From the NCBI GenBank assembly GCA_027324025.1, contig DAHVYW010000012.1:1-64000 (forward strand): a stretch of 64,000 bases of DNA. The letters run 5' to 3'. Below, one piece after another: positions 59,801-64,000 of the stretch. Source of the stretch: JAJZQD01 sp021847735 (GTDB taxonomy: Bacteria > Bacillota > Thermincolia > Thermincolales > UBA2595). The translations under genes were made by a program, and so were the position numbers. Numbering within the stretch: position 1 is the first letter of the stretch; every line of letters begins with the position of its first letter. The notes beneath the pieces were generated by a model. The model saw only the letters and a list, made by a program, of their open reading frames with translations, was not told the DNA's origin and searched no databases.

Positions 59801-61486
59801 CATGGATTCGGGGGCGGTGAGGCCTAGTAACTCTAACGCCCTTTTGACCACAGTTTGTACACTCTTTACGAGAACGATGCGGGCATTCTGCAATTCCCGG
59901 TCATCAATCATTACCCGGTGGCTGTTGTAGAAACTGTGGAACAGCCCCGCCAGTTCATGGGCATAGCGGGCCAACCGGTGCGGTTCAAGGTTCACGGCGG
60001 CTTCCGAAATTTCGGTGGGGAAATCCACCAGTTTTCTCATTAATTCCAATTCGGCCGGTTCTTTTAGGAGGGCCAAATTACAGGACCCGGCCAGGGGAAC
60101 GGCTCCGCCCCTTTCCTCCAACTGGCGGAAGATGCTGCATATCCTGGCATAGGCGTATTGGATATAATAAATTGGATTTTCGGTGGACTCGGACTTGGCC
60201 AAATCCATATCAAAATCAAGGTGGCTGTCCGGGCTCCGCATAACAAAGAAATACCTGGCCGCATCCTTGCCAACTTCAGCCACCAGGTCTTCCAGGGTGA
60301 CAAATTCACCGGACCGCTTAGACATCCGGATTATTTCCCCACCCTTAAACAGTCGGACAAGCTGCATGATGACAATGTCGAGGCTGTCAGGGTCATAACC
60401 CAGAGCCTTCATAGCGCCCTTGAGCCTTGCGACGTGGCCGTGATGGTCGGCTCCCCAAATATTGATGACCCATTTAAAACCCCGGTCAAACTTGTTTTTG
60501 TGGTAAGCGATATCTGCCGCAAAATATGTAGGGGTGCCGTTGCTTCTGACCACAACCTCGTCTTTTTCCTCGCCGAAGGCGGTGGTTTTCAGCCAGAGAG
60601 CACCTTCATGTTCGTAAATGTATCCCTTGTCCCGCAGTTCGTCAAGCACCGCATTGACAGCACCCGACTCATGCAGGGACTGCTCGCTGAACCATATATC
60701 ATATTCAACACCAAATTGGTGAAGAGTATTTTTAATTGCCTGAAGTTTTTCCTCCAGGGCATACTTCACAAAAATTTCTTTTCGCCGGTCGGGCACCATA
60801 TCAAAATACTTGTTACCCGGATCAAGGGCGGTGATTCTTTTCACGGTATCAATGATATCCTGCCCGTGATACCCGTCCTCGGGGAAAACAACATCCTGCC
60901 CCATCTGCTGAAGGTACCGGGCCTCCAGGGATTTCCCAAAATTCTCTATTTGATTGCCCGTGTCGTTTATGTAAAACTCCCTGGTTACGGCAAACCCCGC
61001 CGCTATCAGCAGGTTGGCCATGGTGTCCCCCAAAGCGGCGCCCCTGGCATTTCCCATATGCAGCAAACCAGTAGGATTGGCGCTGACAAATTCCACCTGA
61101 ACCATCTTACCTTGCCCGGTGTCAGTGTTTCCGTACTGCTCCCCTTGTTCTTCAACTTGCAGTAGTACTTCGTGGACCCAGTTATTGTTAAGATAAAAAT
61201 TAATAAACCCAGGTCCGGCAATTTCTATTCTGGCAACCCAAGAGCCTTGGGTGTTGATATTGTTTTTCAGCGTCTCGGCTACCTGCCTCGGTGACATTTT
61301 GGCCTGGCGGGCCAGCAGCATGGCTATATTTGTGGCAAAATCACCGTGCTCCTTTTCTCTGGGCACCTCCAGGACAAATTCGGGAAGGCCTTCGTAGTTT
61401 AGTGTTCCCGTATTTTTTGCGCTTTCCGCAGCAGAATTAATTAAACTTATAATCCGGCCTTTAACCATCTCAAGAACAGACTTCAT
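59798..61486 (-). CDS. argS: arginyl-tRNA synthetase
   Basis: Charges tRNA-Arg. The 562-residue class I enzyme has the HIGH-type motif in SANPTGLLHMGNARGAALGD, KMSKS-type RMSKRSGEFV, and the arginine-specific Add domains at the N-terminus and the anticodon-binding domain at the C-terminus ending LLGLTAPESM. I chose ATG at 61486, with GGGAGGTATAAG; an earlier start overlaps ywiB. The TGA stop is the first codon of a family B repeat. Upstream neighbour ywiB overlaps nothing but lies 1 base away. Confidence 0.97.
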   Translation of the reverse strand: MKSVLEMVKGRIISLINSAAESAKNTGTLNYEGLPEFVLEVPREKEHGDFATNIAMLLARQAKMSPRQVAETLKNNINTQGSWVARIEIAGPGFINFYLNNNWVHEVLLQVEEQGEQYGNTDTGQGKMVQVEFVSANPTGLLHMGNARGAALGDTMANLLIAAGFAVTREFYINDTGNQIENFGKSLEARYLQQMGQDVVFPEDGYHGQDIIDTVKRITALDPGNKYFDMVPDRRKEIFVKYALEEKLQAIKNTLHQFGVEYDIWFSEQSLHESGAVNAVLDELRDKGYIYEHEGALWLKTTAFGEEKDEVVVRSNGTPTYFAADIAYHKNKFDRGFKWVINIWGADHHGHVARLKGAMKALGYDPDSLDIVIMQLVRLFKGGEIIRMSKRSGEFVTLEDLVAEVGKDAARYFFVMRSPDSHLDFDMDLAKSESTENPIYYIQYAYARICSIFRQLEERGGAVPLAGSCNLALLKEPAELELMRKLVDFPTEISEAAVNLEPHRLARYAHELAGLFHSFYNSHRVMIDDRELQNARIVLVKSVQTVVKRALELLGLTAPESM

Positions 61487-61487
61487 C

Positions 61488-61910
61488 TTATACCTCCCTG
61501 ACGGTAAGTGACAACACGTTATCACTTATTTTCTCATTTTCAACTTCCAATTCATATTCGAGATTAATACTTCCCCCTCCGTCTGTCAAGTTAACATCCA
61601 CCTTGGACGACGTAACAGCCATAAATATAACCCCGAAAGGGGTGATATAGTTTCCCCGATACCGCAGTCCCCGTTCGAAAACATGCCTTTGCTGGGAGGT
61701 TCCGGTCCTGTTTAAGGTCACCCGGGTCGACTCGGCCTTCAGGAAGGTAGTGGTTCCAGACATGCCTGTGACCTCTGATTCGTTGTAAATGATGAAGTAT
61801 GCCCCGTTTTTTAAGTAATAGCTCCCCTTGGTGACTAATTCCTGAACGTCCACTTCACCAAACTCGTTGACCTGGGTTCCGGTAACCGAAATTAAAACCT
61901 CTTTGTTCAT
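61488..61910 (-). CDS. ywiB: DUF1934 protein, YwiB-like
   Basis: Beta-rich (calycin-like) cytosolic protein of about 140 residues. It begins MNKEVLISVTGTQVN and contains YLKNGAYFIIYNESEVTGMS, TTTFLKAESTRVTLNRTGTS and FERGLRYRGNYITPFGV, matching DUF1934. Chosen ATG at 61910 with AAAGGTAGTTGGGTC. It precedes argS, the arrangement in Bacillus (ywiB-argS). Function unknown. Confidence 0.88.
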   Translation of the reverse strand: MNKEVLISVTGTQVNEFGEVDVQELVTKGSYYLKNGAYFIIYNESEVTGMSGTTTFLKAESTRVTLNRTGTSQQRHVFERGLRYRGNYITPFGVIFMAVTSSKVDVNLTDGGGSINLEYELEVENEKISDNVLSLTVREV

Positions 61911-62190
61911 GACCCAACTACCTTTCAACCCAATCTATTAAAATATTATACCAGAAAAACCCCATCGCTACACCAATTAATTTCCTCCCCGCCAATTCCC
62001 GATATATAAAGCATTAACCGCTCGCCGGCAAAAATCGTCCGCTTAGCGCCAGCCGGCGGCACCCGGATCCAAATTGGACCGCTAGAATATACTTATTGAC
62101 CACTAAACGGGAAAATGTTGCGTTTAACCTGAAAACAGGTGCAATAAATTGTAACCCCCTATAGAATATAATCAAATAGGAGTCCAGAGA

Positions 62191-62245
62191 CCTAGAGTCC
62201 AGAGACCGGCACGAGTTGCCGGTCTTAGACTTTAGGCCTTTTTTG
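62191..62245 (+). terminator. leader terminator 1 upstream of the MFS remnant
   Basis: A 20-bp stem, CCTAGAGTCCAGAGACCGGC with GCCGGTCTTAGACTTTAGG (7-base loop), is followed by CCTTTTTTG. The 12-base sequence AGTCCAGAGACC occurs twice (62181 and 62196), so two 5' arms compete for one 3' arm. Confidence 0.75.
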
Positions 62246-62255
62246 TTTATAAAGT

Positions 62256-62316
62256 CCGGAGGCATTATTGCCCAGAGGCTGATACTAATCGTATCAGCCT
62301 TTTCTTTTGCCTCCGG
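62256..62316 (+). promoter_or_regulatory. nested leader hairpin 2 upstream of the MFS remnant
   Basis: GGCTGATAC-TAATC-GTATCAGCC followed by TTTTCTTTT is enclosed by CCGGAGGC and GCCTCCGG. It can act as a terminator or, in the outer pairing, as a structured leader. Confidence 0.7.
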
Positions 62317-62420
62317 GCACAGTGTCAAATCGCAATAATTTTTGGGGGGATTGCCAATGTGCTAGACCAAGAAAGCCAATCGGACTTATACTATAAAAAT
62401 TTAAGATGGAGGTGTTCTTT

Positions 62421-63416
62421 ATGAGTGAACAGACTAATACGAGAGGTTGGATTGTTACTTTTCAGGTACGGCAATTAACCTCTGTCTCGGAGTGCTGTAC
62501 GCATGGAGCGTAATTGGCAGAGCCCTTACAAAGCAGTGGCACTGGTCGGCATTTAAGGCTAACACACCTTATATGGTTGCCTGTGGTGTATTTGCCATTA
62601 CGATGGTAATCGGCGGGAGGATGCAAGATAGAATAGGACCAAGGATTGTGGCATCCCTTGGTGGTGTGTTTGCAGGCGCCGGATTAATCATTTCCGGTTT
62701 GGCCAATCCGGACAGTATGCTCCCGATGATCATTGGTTTTGGGATTCTGGCAGGCACCGGAATGGGATTTGGTTATGGCGCCGCCACCCCGCCTGCGCAA
62801 AAGTGGTTCCCGCCCTACAAAAGAGGTTTAGTTACCGGTCTGGTTGTATCCGGTTACGGCTGCGCATCAGTATACTTATCTCCACTTACCTCAAAACTTC
62901 TTGGTTTGTATGGGATCAACAAAACCTATATGATTCTCGGCATTTTCTTCCTGGTCACCATCGTCTTATTTTCCCAGAACCTGAAAAACCCGCCGCCTGG
63001 TTATATCCCTGCCGGTATGCCCGCAATCGGCAGCGCTAAGCACATCGCAGCCGGACACCAGTATGACTGGCATGAAATGATGAAGACCCCGCAGTTCTAT
63101 CTGCTCTGGTTAATGTTCGGTTTCGGTTCCTTTGCCGGTTTGATGATGATTTCAAGCTTGGCTAAGATAGGAGTCCTACAGAATCCTAATACAATCCTGG
63201 CTTCTATCTTCGTAGCCGTTCTGGCAGCCGGAAATGCCGGCGGCCGGGTAGCGGCAGGTTTTCTCTCCGACAAATTGGGCCGCATGCGCACAATCTTGTT
63301 GAGCAGTGGTTATCTGCTTACTGCAGGCAGGCATATCCTTCCTATGCAAGGCGCCTAAAAGCATCGTTGTCAGCAGGGAAATTCCTGTCACGGTTAACAC
63401 GTTAAGCAAAGACTAA
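62421..63416 (+). pseudogene. oxalate/formate antiporter-type MFS transporter, decayed
   Basis: Remnant of an OFA-family major facilitator, normally about 400-430 residues. The ATG at 62421 follows GATGGAGGTGTTCTTT and reads MSEQTNTRGWIVTF, then a one-base loss near 62463 shifts the frame; the next frame continues GTAINLCLGVLYAWSVIG through eight or so helices (GGRMQDRIGPRIVASLGGVF, GGRVAAGFLSDKLGRMRT). At about 63325 the frame changes again and the ending ISFLCKAPKSIVVSREIPVT matches a typical OFA C-terminus, but roughly 100 residues including the last helices are missing. Two disruptions make it almost certainly non-functional. Confidence 0.82.
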
Positions 63417-63428
63417 TGCCTTTCCCGA

Positions 63429-63457
63429 ACCGCACCGGAGATTTCCTCCGGTGCGGT
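63429..63457 (+). terminator. hairpin after the MFS remnant
   Basis: ACCGCACCGGAG-ATTTC-CTCCGGTGCGGT forms a 12-bp stem 12 bases past the remnant's stop, followed by ATTCTT, a weak T-rich end. Confidence 0.75.
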
Positions 63458-63680
63458 ATTCTTACCAGTTAACCCCGTGTTTCTACCGTTCACCTGCGGT
63501 TTTCGCCCATTGGCGGTCAAAAAACTACCATTAAGGAAAAAAACGGTGCTTTCTACCACAACAGAGTTAATAATTAAGTTGGATATTTGTCTAAATCTTA
63601 CCAAATTTAGCTCTTTCGGGGGTGAGGATTTACACCGGTTGAAAAATTAAGTCCTAGGTTTTTTCTTGGGGGGAGAAACG

Positions 63681-63929
63681 ATGGATCAAAGACGTGAAAT
63701 CTCGGAACATTCCTTACTGTCTTTGGAAAGACAGACTGCCAGGTTAATCGAGATTTTGAAGGTTGCTGTGATTGTAATTTTAACCGTCTTATTGTCAATT
63801 CCGGTAATTGGTTCCCTATTGGGGGTCGGCAGAGGCGGGCACTATACCGGTTCGGCCTGGAGCGGAGCTTGGCTTTACGGACTTTTGGCAGTTTATACGG
63901 TAAATTACTGGTGGAGCAATGTTGAATGA
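63681..63929 (+). CDS. small membrane protein of unknown function
   Basis: Protein of 82 residues starting MDQRREISEHSLLSLERQTA, with a charged first 28 residues, one clear membrane helix (ILKVAVIVILTVLLSIPVIG) and a second, weaker one (SGAWLYGLLAVYTVNYWW) near the end. ATG at 63681 has the strong site GGGGGGAGAAACG. It overlaps the next gene by 4 bases (ATGA at 63926-63929), so they form an operon. No family recognised. Confidence 0.65.
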   Translation: MDQRREISEHSLLSLERQTARLIEILKVAVIVILTVLLSIPVIGSLLGVGRGGHYTGSAWSGAWLYGLLAVYTVNYWWSNVE

Positions 63930-64000
63930 TAAGCAAACGGGTTTTGAATACCTTAATGGCACTTATCATTTCCCTTGCTCTGGCAACCGCAAACCTGGCA
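63926..64000 (+). CDS. secreted or membrane protein, N-terminus only
   Basis: The frame begins at ATG 63926, overlapping the previous stop, and runs to the window end. The 25 visible residues (MISKRVLNTLMALIISLALA...) form a typical signal peptide. It is coupled to the small membrane protein. Function cannot be judged. Confidence 0.6.
   Translation, partial: MISKRVLNTLMALIISLALATANLA

Larger units (their letters stand above)
61911..62420. other. 510-bp gene-free region before the MFS remnant
   Basis: Holds divergent promoter space for ywiB (minus) and the MFS transporter (plus). The first 230 bases show no gene or clear structure; the later part holds two strong hairpins in the MFS leader, given separately. 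Confidence 0.6.

Noticed and set aside
60158..61165. 335-codon plus-strand frame inside argS
   Set aside because: It is the antisense of a well-conserved gene, with no ribosome site or recognisable protein pattern.
62014..62328. 104-codon minus-strand frame in the MFS leader
   Set aside because: It covers the leader hairpins and shows no protein-like pattern.

Overview
The window looks like a chromosomal piece of a spore-forming, flagellated, S-layer-bearing Firmicute of the Clostridia (Peptococcaceae-like; the exact genus cannot be fixed from sequence reading alone). Evidence: SpoIID, SpoIIID, Spo0F and a Spo0E-like phosphatase, basal-body rod genes, SLH-domain surface proteins with CsaB, strong AGGAGG ribosome sites, frequent TTG/GTG starts, and a gene order that is almost the Bacillus subtilis argS-to-flhP region. 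Nearly everything from 61.9 kb down to 1 is transcribed from the minus strand.

Region 1 (1-12.2 kb) is a surface-glycan cluster: an ABC glycan exporter (ATPase cut by the window edge, plus permease), three GDP-mannose pathway enzymes (gmd, rmd, fcl), three glycosyltransferases, a polyprenyl-phosphate sugar transferase and an O-antigen-ligase-type protein with TPRs. Region 2 (12.3-20 kb) follows: a 899-residue SLH protein with a long mRNA leader, csaB, an LCP ligase, a small SLH protein, a 70-residue secreted relative of it, and a degenerate LCP protein. Together they suggest S-layer glycosylation and anchoring. 

Region 3 (20-29.1 kb) holds ywmB-murA-spoIID-spoIIID-mbl-flhO-flhP-flgJ(N). A 1,884-bp insertion sequence sits exactly at the stop codon of mbl and separates it from flhO. 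Region 4 (29.5-36.9 kb) is the full F1Fo-ATP synthase operon atpZ-I-B-E-F-H-A-G-D-C. Region 5 (37-45 kb) is wecB, glyA, rpiB, ywlE, tsaC, prmC, prfA, yqhQ, rpmE. Region 6 (45-57.8 kb) has a radical SAM protein, a LysM/M23 peptidase, rho, two DUF2062 membrane proteins, glpX, a transaldolase-like aldolase, fba, a CpXC protein, spo0F with a good sigma-H promoter, a Yip1 protein, sppA and pyrG. Region 7 (57.9-64 kb) has rpoE, a Spo0E-like gene, a cyclophilin gene broken by an internal inversion, argS with ywiB, a decayed oxalate/formate-type MFS transporter, and two genes at the right edge.

The most unusual features are non-coding or structural: four 115-bp three-hairpin repeats placed at gene ends, a second family of long-inverted-repeat elements, the IS that rebuilds the mbl stop codon, the 285-bp inversion inside the cyclophilin gene, and an internal domain duplication in FlhP. 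No rRNA, tRNA or CRISPR was seen.
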